DNA of 64,000 nucleotides from Streptomyces sp. VRA16 Mangrove soil (GTDB lineage Bacteria > Actinomycetota > Actinomycetes > Streptomycetales > Streptomycetaceae): the NCBI RefSeq assembly GCF_017377775.1, contig NZ_JAFVLN010000003.1:434001-498000 (forward strand), in the 5' to 3' direction. A program made the translations under genes and the position numbers. Positions 51,642 to 59,023 of this stretch are shown here, one piece after another. Every line of letters begins with the position of its first letter. Positions within the stretch are counted from its first letter, which is position 1. The notes beneath the pieces are model-generated. The model made no database searches. It was not told the origin of the DNA and worked only from the letters and a program-made list of their open reading frames with translations.

Positions 51642-52154
51642 TCAGGGACGGATCACCTCGGTGTGGATCGCCAGCTTGAACTCGGCCATCTGGATCGGCA
51701 CGGCGATGTTCGTGCCGCCCCGGCGGGCCGAGACCTTCAGGCCCACCGGGGTCCCCGGGTGCACGAACATCTGCCACAGGTAGGAGCGGTACTGGCCGCC
51801 GCCGGTGGCCGGGGTGTCGGTGGTGGCCGTGGAGTCGTACCCGGTCGACAGGCCCAGCGGGTCGCGCACGAAGCGGGCCCGGTACTCGGTGGCCCGGTCG
51901 TCCGGCTCCCAGAAGACGAGCGCGGACAACATCCCCCAGCCGTCGTGGCTCGGCCAGATCAGGCCGGAGCGGGCGTCCGGGTACGTCGAGGAGCCCCCGC
52001 CGCCGGAGGGGTCGTGCATCTTCCAGGGGTCGTACGACTCCTCGGTCGCCTCGTACGGGAACCGCACGAGGTGGTAACCGTCGCTGTCGTAGGTGATCTT
52101 CTGCGCGCCCGTGCGGGCGGCCTCGAACTTCAGTGAGCTGACCGCTACTGCCAT
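51642..52154 (-). CDS. Conserved hypothetical protein
   Basis: I do not recognise this 170-residue protein. It begins MAVAVSSLKFEAARTGAQKI, is rich in beta-strand-type sequence and Gly/Ser loops (HDPSGGGGSSTYPDA), and has aromatic-rich segments (SGLIWPSHDGWGMLSALVFW, YRSYLWQMFVHPG). There is no signal peptide or membrane helix. The overall look is a beta-sandwich. It diverges from the BKACE gene with a 48-bp gap. Confidence 0.75.
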   Translation of the reverse strand: MAVAVSSLKFEAARTGAQKITYDSDGYHLVRFPYEATEESYDPWKMHDPSGGGGSSTYPDARSGLIWPSHDGWGMLSALVFWEPDDRATEYRARFVRDPLGLSTGYDSTATTDTPATGGGQYRSYLWQMFVHPGTPVGLKVSARRGGTNIAVPIQMAEFKLAIHTEVIRP

Positions 52155-52202
52155 GTCCTTCCCACTCCCCCGTTGTCAGTGGCTGCTGTCACCATCGGCT
52201 GC

Positions 52203-52937
52203 ATGGTGTTCGTACAGGTGTGTCTGAACGGTGCGCGGGGCGCCGCCGACGGAGCGGTGGTGCCGCTGTCGCCCGGCGCGCTGGCGGAGTCCGCCGGAGC
52301 GGCGGTCGCGGCCGGTGCGTCGGATGTGCATGTTCACCCCAAGTCCCCTTGTGGACAAGACACGTTGTCGCCGCGTTCGGTTGCGGCGACGCTCGACGCG
52401 GTCCGGGCGCGGGTCCCCGTTCCGGTCGGGGTGACGACGGGAGCGTGGGCGGAGCCGGACCCGGTCGCGCGGGTGGCGAGAATCCGCTCCTGGACGACGC
52501 TGCCGGACCACGCGTCGGTGAACTGGCACGAGGAGGGCGCGGAGCAGGTGGCCGCGGCGCTGCTGGAGCGCGGCGTGGGCGTGGAGGCGGGGCTGTGGTC
52601 GGGCACGGACGGGCCGGAGCGGTTCGCGGCGTCCCCGCTGGCCGGGCGGGTGCTGCGGGTGCTCGCCGAGGTGACGGACACCGATCCGGCGACCGTGGAG
52701 GAATCGGCTTCTACGTTGCTGAAGGCGATCGGCGACGCCCACGGCAGACCGGTGCTGCTGCACGGGGAGGACGCCGGGGCCTGGCCGGTGCTGGGTCTGG
52801 CGCTGCGCTCGGGGCTCGCGACGCGGATCGGCCTGGAGGACACCCTGTTCCTGCCGACCGGTGAACGGGCGTGCGGGAACGGTCAGTTGGTGGCGGCGGC
52901 GCTCTCCCAGTGCGGATCGGCCCAGCGCGCGTCGTAG
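52203..52937 (+). CDS. BKACE family (DUF849) beta-keto acid cleavage-type enzyme
   Basis: This 244-residue protein matches the 3-keto-5-aminohexanoate cleavage enzyme family, zinc-dependent enzymes that split beta-keto acids with acetyl-CoA. The zinc-binding ASDVHVHPKSP (HxH) is near residue 45, and SVNWHEEGAEQVAAALLERG corresponds to the S-x-N/E strand. GLEDTLFLPTGERACGN supplies the terminal catalytic glutamate region. It is shorter than the usual 270-310 residues. The 3-prime end overlaps the convergent gene by 55 bp. The substrate is unknown. Confidence 0.85.
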   Translation: MVFVQVCLNGARGAADGAVVPLSPGALAESAGAAVAAGASDVHVHPKSPCGQDTLSPRSVAATLDAVRARVPVPVGVTTGAWAEPDPVARVARIRSWTTLPDHASVNWHEEGAEQVAAALLERGVGVEAGLWSGTDGPERFAASPLAGRVLRVLAEVTDTDPATVEESASTLLKAIGDAHGRPVLLHGEDAGAWPVLGLALRSGLATRIGLEDTLFLPTGERACGNGQLVAAALSQCGSAQRAS

Positions 52938-53677
52938 GGCAGCGCGAGCAGGCCGATCCGGGTGATCAGGTCCTCGTCGGCCCCGCCCGCCCGCAGGCGG
53001 GCCGGGGCGTGCTCCACGAGCCAGGTCTGGAACTCGGCGACCGGCTCGGGGCGGTCGAACCACTGCCACCAGAGGAAGACGCTCAGGCCGTAGTCGTCCT
53101 CCAGCAGGTCGGTGTCCCAGTGCGCGCAGGCGGACGCGAGCGCCCGGTCGGCGGGGCCGCCCAGCGGGTCCCTGCTCCAGCGCTCCAGGAGCGGTGTGAT
53201 CGTGCCGCCCATGCAGGCGGCGTACGAGAAGGCGTCGTCGATGTCGTAACGCGCGTCCGGCCCGGCGCTGAGCAGGTCGTCCCACCAGGCGTCGATGAAC
53301 TCCCGTACGGCGTCGGCCTGTAGGCGCGGCCAGGTCTCGGGCCAGCGGGTACGACCCAGGCCGCAGGGGCCGTATCCGAGGGATCCGGCCTCGCTCCCGT
53401 CGGCGAGCCACCGCGTGAACTGGGGCAGCAGGCGGCGCAGGACGGCCGCGTGGTCGTCGAAGTGGTCGGGGACCTCGTGGAAGAAGCTCCGCAGCAGGTC
53501 TTCCGGCAGCGGCACGTCCGGCTGCCGCAACAGCGCGATGTCCTCCGGGGCGTAGCAGAACGTGCAACCGGTCTCGTCCGGGGAGGCGGTCATGCCGCCG
53601 AAGACCTCGCCGATCCGGTCGAGGGCGGCGGTGAGCCGGGCGGTGCGCGGGGTGGTGCGCGGCGTGGTCGTGTCCAT
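52883..53677 (-). CDS. Conserved hypothetical protein
   Basis: This 264-residue soluble protein is unrecognised but has good codon bias and an ordered sequence rich in Trp and Asp: LRSFFHEVPDHFDDHAAVLR, DAVREFIDAWWDDLLSAGPD and FLWWQWFDRPEPVAEFQTWL. It looks all-helical. The CTFCY..GCGLGR-type cysteines (TGCTFCYAPEDIALL, LGYGPCGLGRTRWP) could bind metal, but this is not clear. Its 3-prime end overlaps the BKACE gene tail-to-tail. Confidence 0.75.
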   Translation of the reverse strand: MDTTTPRTTPRTARLTAALDRIGEVFGGMTASPDETGCTFCYAPEDIALLRQPDVPLPEDLLRSFFHEVPDHFDDHAAVLRRLLPQFTRWLADGSEAGSLGYGPCGLGRTRWPETWPRLQADAVREFIDAWWDDLLSAGPDARYDIDDAFSYAACMGGTITPLLERWSRDPLGGPADRALASACAHWDTDLLEDDYGLSVFLWWQWFDRPEPVAEFQTWLVEHAPARLRAGGADEDLITRIGLLALPYDARWADPHWESAAATN

Positions 53678-53778
53678 GGCCGGGCGACGGTAGCAGGCGG
53701 AAAACCGCTGGCTCCAGGTGTTTGTGGGCGCGGACAGTCGGGGCCGATGTCCGTCCACCGCACGAGGAGCACCGTGGC

Positions 53779-54846
53779 ATGTCCACTCTGCGCGTCACCG
53801 CCGAGACCCTGACCGTCCATCCGCACCCGAACGCCGACGCCCTCGAACTGGCGCAGGTCGGCCTGTACCGGGCCGTCGTCGCCAAGGGCGTCTACCGCAC
53901 CGGGGACACCGCCGTGTACATCCCCGAGCAGTCGGTGCTCCCGGCCGCGCTCATCGAGGAGTTGGGGCTGACGGGCCGCCTGGCCGGCGGGAACGCGGAC
54001 CGGGTGAAGGCGGTACGGCTGCGCGGGGAGCTGTCGCAGGGGATCGTGTGCCGGCCCGGGGCGCTGGCCGATGTCGATCTGGCGGCCGCCGCGGCCGAGG
54101 GCACGGACTTCGCCGAGGCGCTCGGCATCACCAAGTGGGTGCCGCCGATCCCGCCGACGATGAGCGGCGACGTCGAGCCCGCACCGGATCTGCTGCCCTG
54201 GGTGGAGATCGAGAACATCAAGCGCTACCCGGACGTCTTCGCGCCCGGTGAGCCGGTCGTCGTCACCGAGAAGCTGCACGGGACCGCGTGCCTGGTCACC
54301 CATGTCGCCGCGAGCGGCATGACCCTCGTGTCCTCGAAGGGCTTCGGCGCCAGGTCGCTGGCCCTGAAAGAGGACGCGCGCAATCTGTACTGGCGGGCCG
54401 TGCGCGGGTACGGCGTCCCCGACGTCGCGGCCCGGCTGGCCGCCCGGCTCGGCGCGGCGCGCGTCGGCGTCTTCGGCGAGGTGTACGGGGACGGGGTGCA
54501 GGACCTGACGTACGGCGCCGACGGCCGCAGGGACACCCTCGGGTACGCGGTCTTCGACGTGGCCGCCGAGATCGACGGGCAGCTGGCCTGGCTGGACCCT
54601 GCGGCCCTGCTCGACGGTGAACTGCCTCTGGTGCCGCGGCTGTTCACGGGCCCGTACGACATCGCGCGGATCGAGGAGCTGGCGAGCGGGCGGGAGACGG
54701 TGTCCGGCCGCGCCCTGCATCTGCGCGAGGGCGTGGTGATCCGGGCCGCCGCCGAGCGGTACAGCCCGGTCACCGGGGGCCGCGCCGTCGCCAAGGCGGT
54801 CAGCCCCGCGTACCTGACGCGCAAGGGCGGTACCGAGTACGAGTGA
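53779..54846 (+). CDS. ATP-dependent RNA ligase, DraRnl/Rnl5-like
   Basis: This 355-residue protein has an N-terminal OB-type module (about residues 1-110: LRVTAETLTVHPHPNADALE, TGDTAVYIPEQSVLPAAL) and a nucleotidyltransferase domain. Motif I is TEKLHGTACLV with the predicted adenylated Lys165, motif IIIa-like FGEVYGDGVQDLTYG follows, and motif IV is EGVVIRAAAERY. The N-terminal OB plus ligase order is that of the Deinococcus DraRnl group, which seals nicked RNA. The ATG at 53779 follows GAGGAGC. No RNA-damage gene adjoins, so its physiological role is open. Confidence 0.88.
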   Translation: MSTLRVTAETLTVHPHPNADALELAQVGLYRAVVAKGVYRTGDTAVYIPEQSVLPAALIEELGLTGRLAGGNADRVKAVRLRGELSQGIVCRPGALADVDLAAAAAEGTDFAEALGITKWVPPIPPTMSGDVEPAPDLLPWVEIENIKRYPDVFAPGEPVVVTEKLHGTACLVTHVAASGMTLVSSKGFGARSLALKEDARNLYWRAVRGYGVPDVAARLAARLGAARVGVFGEVYGDGVQDLTYGADGRRDTLGYAVFDVAAEIDGQLAWLDPAALLDGELPLVPRLFTGPYDIARIEELASGRETVSGRALHLREGVVIRAAAERYSPVTGGRAVAKAVSPAYLTRKGGTEYE

Positions 54847-54862
54847 CGTCCCGGTCGGCGTC

Positions 54863-54949
54863 AGAGCCTGGGCCTGCCCCCTCGTCGTCCGCCCGAAGGG
54901 CCGGCGCACCGGACGCCGCTGCGCAGACGGGGGGGCAGACCCAGGCTCT
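54863..54949. terminator. Palindromic element between convergent genes, copy B (probable two-way terminator)
   Basis: AGAGCCTGGGCCTGCCCCC (54863-54881) pairs with GGGGGCAGACCCAGGCTCT (54931-54949) with one mismatch in 19. The interior shares CCGAAGGGC and GCGCAGACGGGGG with copy A. It lies between the converging RNA ligase and soxR genes and touches the soxR stop codon. Confidence 0.75.
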
Positions 54950-55422
54950 CAGGAGGCGGGGCGCTCCCGGCGCTCCGCCATCAGCCGCGAACCCGTGAGG
55001 CGTTCGCCGAAGACGTCGTCCGGGTTGGACAGCACGCAGGTCTGCAGCGAGAGGCAGCCGCAGCCGATGCAGTCGGTGAGGTGGTCGCGCAGTCGGCTCA
55101 ACTGCGTGATCCGCTCGTCCAGTTCGGAGCGCCAGTTCTCCGAGAGGCGCGCCCAGTCCTCGCGGTTCGGGGTGCGCTCCTCGGGGAGCTCGGCGAGGGC
55201 GTCACGGATCGTCGCCAGCGGGATGCCGACGCGCTGCGCGGCGCGGATGAAGGCGACGCGGCGCAGGGTGTCGCGACAGTAGCGGCGCTGGTTGCCGGAG
55301 GTGCGGCGGCTGGTGATCAGGCCCTTGGCCTCGTAGAAGTGCAGCGCGGAGACGGCGGCGCCGCTGCGGGCCGAGAGCTGGCCGACGGTGAGCTCGTGGA
55401 TCTTCTCCGGGATCTGTGGCAC
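54949..55422 (-). CDS. soxR: Redox-sensing MerR family regulator SoxR
   Basis: This 157-residue transcription factor has the N-terminal MerR winged helix-turn-helix ([20 protein letters not shown]), a dimerisation helix, and the [2Fe-2S] ligand set CX2CXCX5C (Cys118, 121, 123 and 129 in [12 protein letters not shown]). Streptomyces SoxR senses redox-active compounds such as actinorhodin rather than superoxide. TAGGCT 7 nt before the GTG and the absence of a ribosome site indicate a leaderless transcript. No SoxR box of the form CCTCAAG..CTTGAGG was seen in the window. Confidence 0.96.
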   Translation of the reverse strand: MPQIPEKIHELTVGQLSARSGAAVSALHFYEAKGLITSRRTSGNQRRYCRDTLRRVAFIRAAQRVGIPLATIRDALAELPEERTPNREDWARLSENWRSELDERITQLSRLRDHLTDCIGCGCLSLQTCVLSNPDDVFGERLTGSRLMAERRERPAS

Positions 55423-55463
55423 CCGGCCGAGCCTAGTCGCAGGACTCCCCCGTTGTTAGCATG

Positions 55464-55479
55464 CTGAGCAAGCGCTTAG
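55464..55479. promoter_or_regulatory. Operator-like dyad before the MaoC gene
   Basis: CTGAGC-AAGC-GCTTAG has 6-bp arms with one mismatch and lies 45-60 bp before the MaoC ATG. A near-identical 16-mer, GTGAGCGGGCGCTTAG, occurs at 56683-56698 before the adjacent TetR gene (13 of 16 bases match). The TetR protein is the likely common binder. Confidence 0.6.
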
Positions 55480-55524
55480 ACACATCAGTCTCATGCAGGC
55501 ATTTCGATGGTGGAGGTTGTGACC

Positions 55525-55986
55525 ATGGCGGAGCCGCGGGTTTTCAAGGACGTCGACGAGCTGAAGGGCGCCGTCGGCGAGCAGCTCGGGTACAGCGACT
55601 GGGTCGAGATCGAGCAGAGCCGCGTCGACCGGTTCGCCGAGGCCACGGGCGACCACCAGTGGATCCACGTCGACCCGGAGCGGGCGAAGGACGGGCCGTT
55701 CGGCACGACGATCGCGCACGGCTATCTGACGCTGTCGCTGCTGCCGCTGTTCGGCCCGCAGCTGCTCTCGGTCGAGGGCATGAAGATGGGAGTCAACTAC
55801 GGGACGAACAAGGTGCGCTTCCCCGCGCCGGTCCCGGTCGGCTCCCGGCTGCGGGCCACCGCGAAGATCACGTCCGTGGACGACGTGCCGGGCGGCGTGC
55901 AGCTCGCCGTGGCCTTCACGGTCGAGCGGGAGGGCGGCGACAAGCCGGTCTGCGTCGCCGAGTCGGTCTCCCGCTACTACCTCTGA
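55525..55986 (+). CDS. MaoC family acyl-CoA hydratase
   Basis: This 153-residue protein has a single hot-dog fold of the R-hydratase type. The active-site motif is DRFAEATGDHQWIHVDPERA (catalytic Asp and His), followed by GPFGTTIAHGYLTLSLLP, the hydratase 2 signature. It should hydrate 2-enoyl-CoA, commonly in fatty-acid or polyhydroxyalkanoate pathways. ATG 55525 follows GGAGG; an ATG 18 bp upstream lacks one. It is convergent with the TetR gene that probably controls it. Confidence 0.92.
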   Translation: MAEPRVFKDVDELKGAVGEQLGYSDWVEIEQSRVDRFAEATGDHQWIHVDPERAKDGPFGTTIAHGYLTLSLLPLFGPQLLSVEGMKMGVNYGTNKVRFPAPVPVGSRLRATAKITSVDDVPGGVQLAVAFTVEREGGDKPVCVAESVSRYYL

Positions 55987-55989
55987 GCG

Positions 55990-56631
55990 CTACCGCGGGG
56001 CACCGGCCCCGACCATTCTGAGGACGAGGTCGGCGTAGAACGCGCCGACCTCGTCGGGCGTCCTGCGGCCCTGGGTGTTGAACCAGCGGGCCACGTCGAT
56101 GCAGAGCGAGAGGATCGCGACCGTCGTCCCGGCCACGTCGAGGACGTAGAACTCGCCGGTCTTCACGCCGTCGTCGATGATCTCGCGCACCGCGGCGTCG
56201 CTCTGCCGGCGCAGCGCCACGATCTCCGGGCGGTGCTCCTCGCCGAGGGAGTCCAGCTCGTACTGGACCACCCGAGCGGTCATGTGGTGTCCCGCGTGCC
56301 AGCGGACGAAGGAGCGCACGGCCTCCGCGAGCCGCTCGGTGGCCGTGCCCTCGCCGTCGGCCGCGCGGCGCAGGATCTCCAGCGCCTTCTCGTGGCCGAT
56401 GCGGCTGATCCGGAGGAGCAGCTCCTCCTTGGTCTTGTAGTGGATGTAGAGCGCGGCCGGGCTCATGCCGGCCCGGCTCGCGATGTCCCGGGTCGTGGTG
56501 GCGTGGTATCCGCGTGCGGCGAACGCCTCCACCGCGGCGACGAGCAGCCGCCGGGCGGCGTCGGGAGTGACCTCGGCCCAGGGCATCTCGTCGTCGGGCT
56601 GCTGGTCGGTGACCCGCTCGTCCTGCGTCAT
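55990..56631 (-). CDS. TetR family transcriptional regulator of the MaoC gene (probable)
   Basis: This 213-residue repressor has the helix-turn-helix at about residues 28-75 (AAVEAFAARGYHATTTRDIA, SRAGMSPAALYIHYKTKEEL), followed by a helical ligand domain with FVRWHAGHHMTARVVQYELD. The latter resembles fatty-acyl-responsive TetR proteins. It converges on the MaoC gene with 3 bp between stops. A shared operator-like sequence occurs before both genes, which suggests coordinated repression plus autoregulation. Confidence 0.9.
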   Translation of the reverse strand: MTQDERVTDQQPDDEMPWAEVTPDAARRLLVAAVEAFAARGYHATTTRDIASRAGMSPAALYIHYKTKEELLLRISRIGHEKALEILRRAADGEGTATERLAEAVRSFVRWHAGHHMTARVVQYELDSLGEEHRPEIVALRRQSDAAVREIIDDGVKTGEFYVLDVAGTTVAILSLCIDVARWFNTQGRRTPDEVGAFYADLVLRMVGAGAPR

Positions 56632-56682
56632 CGCTGCGCTCGCATCCTGTCGGTGAGGCTCGGCCTCACCATACCCTCCGGG

Positions 56683-56698
56683 GTGAGCGGGCGCTTAG
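56683..56698. promoter_or_regulatory. Operator-like dyad before the TetR gene
   Basis: GTGAGCGGGCGCTTAG lies 52-67 bp upstream of the TetR start, overlapping the stop of the YiaA-like gene. It matches the site at 55464-55479 at 13 of 16 positions, including the GCGCTTAG half. Confidence 0.55.
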
Positions 56699-56985
56699 GC
56701 GACGGGTTTGAACGGATCGTGCTCCGCGAGGATCTTCTCGATGCGGGCCTGGTCGACCCGGCTGACGATCTGCCCCACCTCCTGGCGGTCCCGGATCACC
56801 TTGGCGAGGGTGAACGCCGACGTCGTCAGATAGAGGACGGAGATGGCCAGGAAGGCCCTGATCCAGCCGCTCGCGTCGAGGCTGTAGATCCCGACGGAGA
56901 CCGCGGCGAGCGCGACGGCGAAGGACGCGACGGCCTGCCCGTAGAAGGCCGCGGTGTTGCTCTGCTTGACCGGTGTCTCACTCAT
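56695..56985 (-). CDS. YiaA/YiaB-like two-helix membrane protein
   Basis: This 96-residue protein has two membrane helices (about residues 15-33 and 42-61) with SVGIYSLDASGWIRAFLAIS and SAFTLAKVIRDRQE between and after them, as in the YiaAB domain. The charged C-terminal tail is cytoplasmic. The function of the family is unknown. ATG 56985 (MSETPVKQSN) is chosen over an upstream in-frame start. It lies upstream of the TetR gene on the same strand but with a 63-bp gap holding a separate operator. Confidence 0.86.
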   Translation of the reverse strand: MSETPVKQSNTAAFYGQAVASFAVALAAVSVGIYSLDASGWIRAFLAISVLYLTTSAFTLAKVIRDRQEVGQIVSRVDQARIEKILAEHDPFKPVA

Positions 56986-57079
56986 GCCCGACAGCATGGA
57001 GCGGACAGGGCCCGCGCCCTATCCGCTCCGGTACTCATCCACGTACTCAGAAGGTGCTCAGAACACGCTCAGCACGCCC

Positions 57080-58237
57080 TCAGAACGCCGACACTCCCGT
57101 CAGCGCGCGGCCGATGATGAGCTTCTGGATCTGGCTGGTGCCCTCGTAGAGGGTCATGACGCGGGCGTCGCGCAGCAGCTTGCCGACCGGGTACTCGTCG
57201 ATGTAGCCGTAGCCGCCGAAGACCTGGAGGGCGTTGTTGGCGCAGCGCACCGCGGCTTCGGAGGCGAACAGCTTGGCCTTGGAGGCGGCGACCGTGAAGT
57301 CCTCGCCGCGGTCGATGAGGTCGGCGACGCGCCAGGTCAGCAGGCGGGCGGCGTCCACGTCGAGGGCGATGTCGGAGAGCATCTCCTGGACGAGCTGGTA
57401 GTGCGCGATGGACTTGCCGAACTGCTCGCGCTCCCCCGCGTAACCGACGGCGGCGTCGAGCGCGGCCTGGGCGATGCCGACGCAGCCCGCGGCGACCGAC
57501 ATCCGGCCCTTGGCGAGCGCGGACATGGCGACGGAGAAGCCCTTGCCCTCCGGCCCCATCATGGCGCTCGCCGGGACCCGTACGTCCTCCAGGACGATCT
57601 CGGCCGTGGCCTGGCCGCGCAGACCGAGCTTGCCGTGGATGGTGTTGCGGGTCAGGCCCGGGGTGTCGGTGGGGACCAGGAAGGCGGATATGCCCTTGTG
57701 GCCGGGGGTGTCGTTGGTGCGGGCGAAGAGCAGGACGACATCGGCCCAGGTGCCGTTGGTGATGAAGATCTTGGTGCCGTTGACGACGTAGTCGCCGGTG
57801 GCGGCGTCGCGCACCGCCCGGGTCTGGAGTTCGGCCGGGTTCGAGCCGTGGCCGGGCTCGGTCAGACCGAAGCAGCCGAGGGCCTCGCCGGAGGTGAGAC
57901 GCGGCAGCCAGTACCGCTTCTGCTCCTCGCTGCCCCACTGCTGGATCGGCTTGGCGACCAGGCCGAGGGAGACGGAGACGATGCCGCGCACCGACGAGTC
58001 GCCGCGCCCCAGCTCCTCGGTGACCAGGCAGTACGAGAGGTGGTCGCCGCCCGAGCCGCCGTACTCCTCGTCGATGGTCAGGCCCAGGAAGCCGACCTCG
58101 CCGAGCTTCTTGACGATCGAGCGGTCGACCTCCTCGGCGCGGTCCCACGTCACGACGTTCGGCGCGATCTCGCGGTCCACGAAGTCCTTGGCCAGCCGAC
58201 GGACGGCCGTCTGCTCCTCGTTCAGCTCCAGATTCAC
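57080..58237 (-). CDS. Acyl-CoA dehydrogenase
   Basis: This 385-residue FAD enzyme introduces the alpha,beta double bond into an acyl-CoA. The signatures are CFGLTEPGHGSNPAELQT, with the first FAD motif, and QVFGGYGYIDEYPVGKLLRDARV followed by LYEGTSQIQ, in which the Glu of YEGT is the usual catalytic base. The GTG at 58237 follows GGGGAG; an ATG 33 bp upstream is in frame but weaker. It diverges from a TetR gene that likely represses it through the dyad at 58280-58290. Confidence 0.95.
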   Translation of the reverse strand: MNLELNEEQTAVRRLAKDFVDREIAPNVVTWDRAEEVDRSIVKKLGEVGFLGLTIDEEYGGSGGDHLSYCLVTEELGRGDSSVRGIVSVSLGLVAKPIQQWGSEEQKRYWLPRLTSGEALGCFGLTEPGHGSNPAELQTRAVRDAATGDYVVNGTKIFITNGTWADVVLLFARTNDTPGHKGISAFLVPTDTPGLTRNTIHGKLGLRGQATAEIVLEDVRVPASAMMGPEGKGFSVAMSALAKGRMSVAAGCVGIAQAALDAAVGYAGEREQFGKSIAHYQLVQEMLSDIALDVDAARLLTWRVADLIDRGEDFTVAASKAKLFASEAAVRCANNALQVFGGYGYIDEYPVGKLLRDARVMTLYEGTSQIQKLIIGRALTGVSAF

Positions 58238-58279
58238 GGACGACTCCCCAGGACGTGCGGCAGGCTTCATCTTTAAATT

Positions 58280-58290
58280 AGCACTGCTAG
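58280..58290. promoter_or_regulatory. Dyad TAGCA-C-TGCTA between divergent acyl-CoA dehydrogenase and TetR genes
   Basis: The 11-bp dyad sits in an A/T-rich stretch (AAATTAGCACTGCTAGTTTTT), upstream of the TetR -10 box and near the dehydrogenase promoter. Its position between divergent genes fits a TetR operator for both. Confidence 0.6.
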
Positions 58291-58320
58291 TTTTTGGCTG
58301 ACAGCCCTACTATGTGCGCC

Positions 58321-58980
58321 ATGGCCCGACCGCGCAAGCCCCTCCTCAGCCGAGACCGCATCGTCGACGCGGCCCGCGCCCTCGTCGACGCCGAGGGACT
58401 CGCCGCCGTCTCGACGCGACGGCTCGCGGCCGAACTCGGGGTGAGCGGCCCCTCGCTCTACAACCACTTCCGCACGAAGGACCAGATCCTGGAGGCGGTC
58501 GCGGACTCGGTGAGCGCGCTGGTGGACCTGTCGATGTTCGAACCCGCGCAGGACGGCACCCCGCGCGACTGGCGCACCGCGCTGCACGACTGGGCCGTCT
58601 CCTACCGGGCGGCGCTGCGCGAGCACCCGAACATCGTTCCGGTGCTGGCCCAGGGCCCCGGCCGCCGTCCGGCCGGTCTGCGGCTCGCGGACGCGGTGTT
58701 CGGCGCGATGGTCGACGCCGGGTGGCCGCCGGCGCAGGCGACGTCGAACGGCGCGCTCATGCGGTACTTCGTGATGGGGTCGGCGCTCGGCTCGTTCGCG
58801 GGCGGCTTCGTGGACGACGAGGCCGCGTACGACCCGGCCGACTACCCGCACCTCGGACAGGCCCACCTCCTCGCCGACCGGCAGGAGCTGATCGACGAGC
58901 GGGCCTTCGAGACCGGCCTCACGGCGCTGCTCGACGGGCTCGCCGTGCAGTACGCGCAGGTGGGCGCCGCCACCCGCTGA
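58321..58980 (+). CDS. TetR family transcriptional regulator
   Basis: This 219-residue regulator has an N-terminal helix-turn-helix (ALVDAEGLAAVSTRRLAAEL, GVSGPSLYNHFRTKDQILEA) and a TetR_C-type ligand domain with REHPNIVPVLAQGPGRRPAG. TACTAT (58308-58313) lies 7 nt before ATG 58321, so the mRNA is probably leaderless. ATG 58312 in the same frame overlaps that box and is unlikely. It diverges from the acyl-CoA dehydrogenase gene, its probable target. Confidence 0.9.
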   Translation: MARPRKPLLSRDRIVDAARALVDAEGLAAVSTRRLAAELGVSGPSLYNHFRTKDQILEAVADSVSALVDLSMFEPAQDGTPRDWRTALHDWAVSYRAALREHPNIVPVLAQGPGRRPAGLRLADAVFGAMVDAGWPPAQATSNGALMRYFVMGSALGSFAGGFVDDEAAYDPADYPHLGQAHLLADRQELIDERAFETGLTALLDGLAVQYAQVGAATR

Positions 58981-59023
58981 CCGTTCGGCGCCCGACGAAG
59001 TGTGCCGGGCGCATGCTGGGGTC

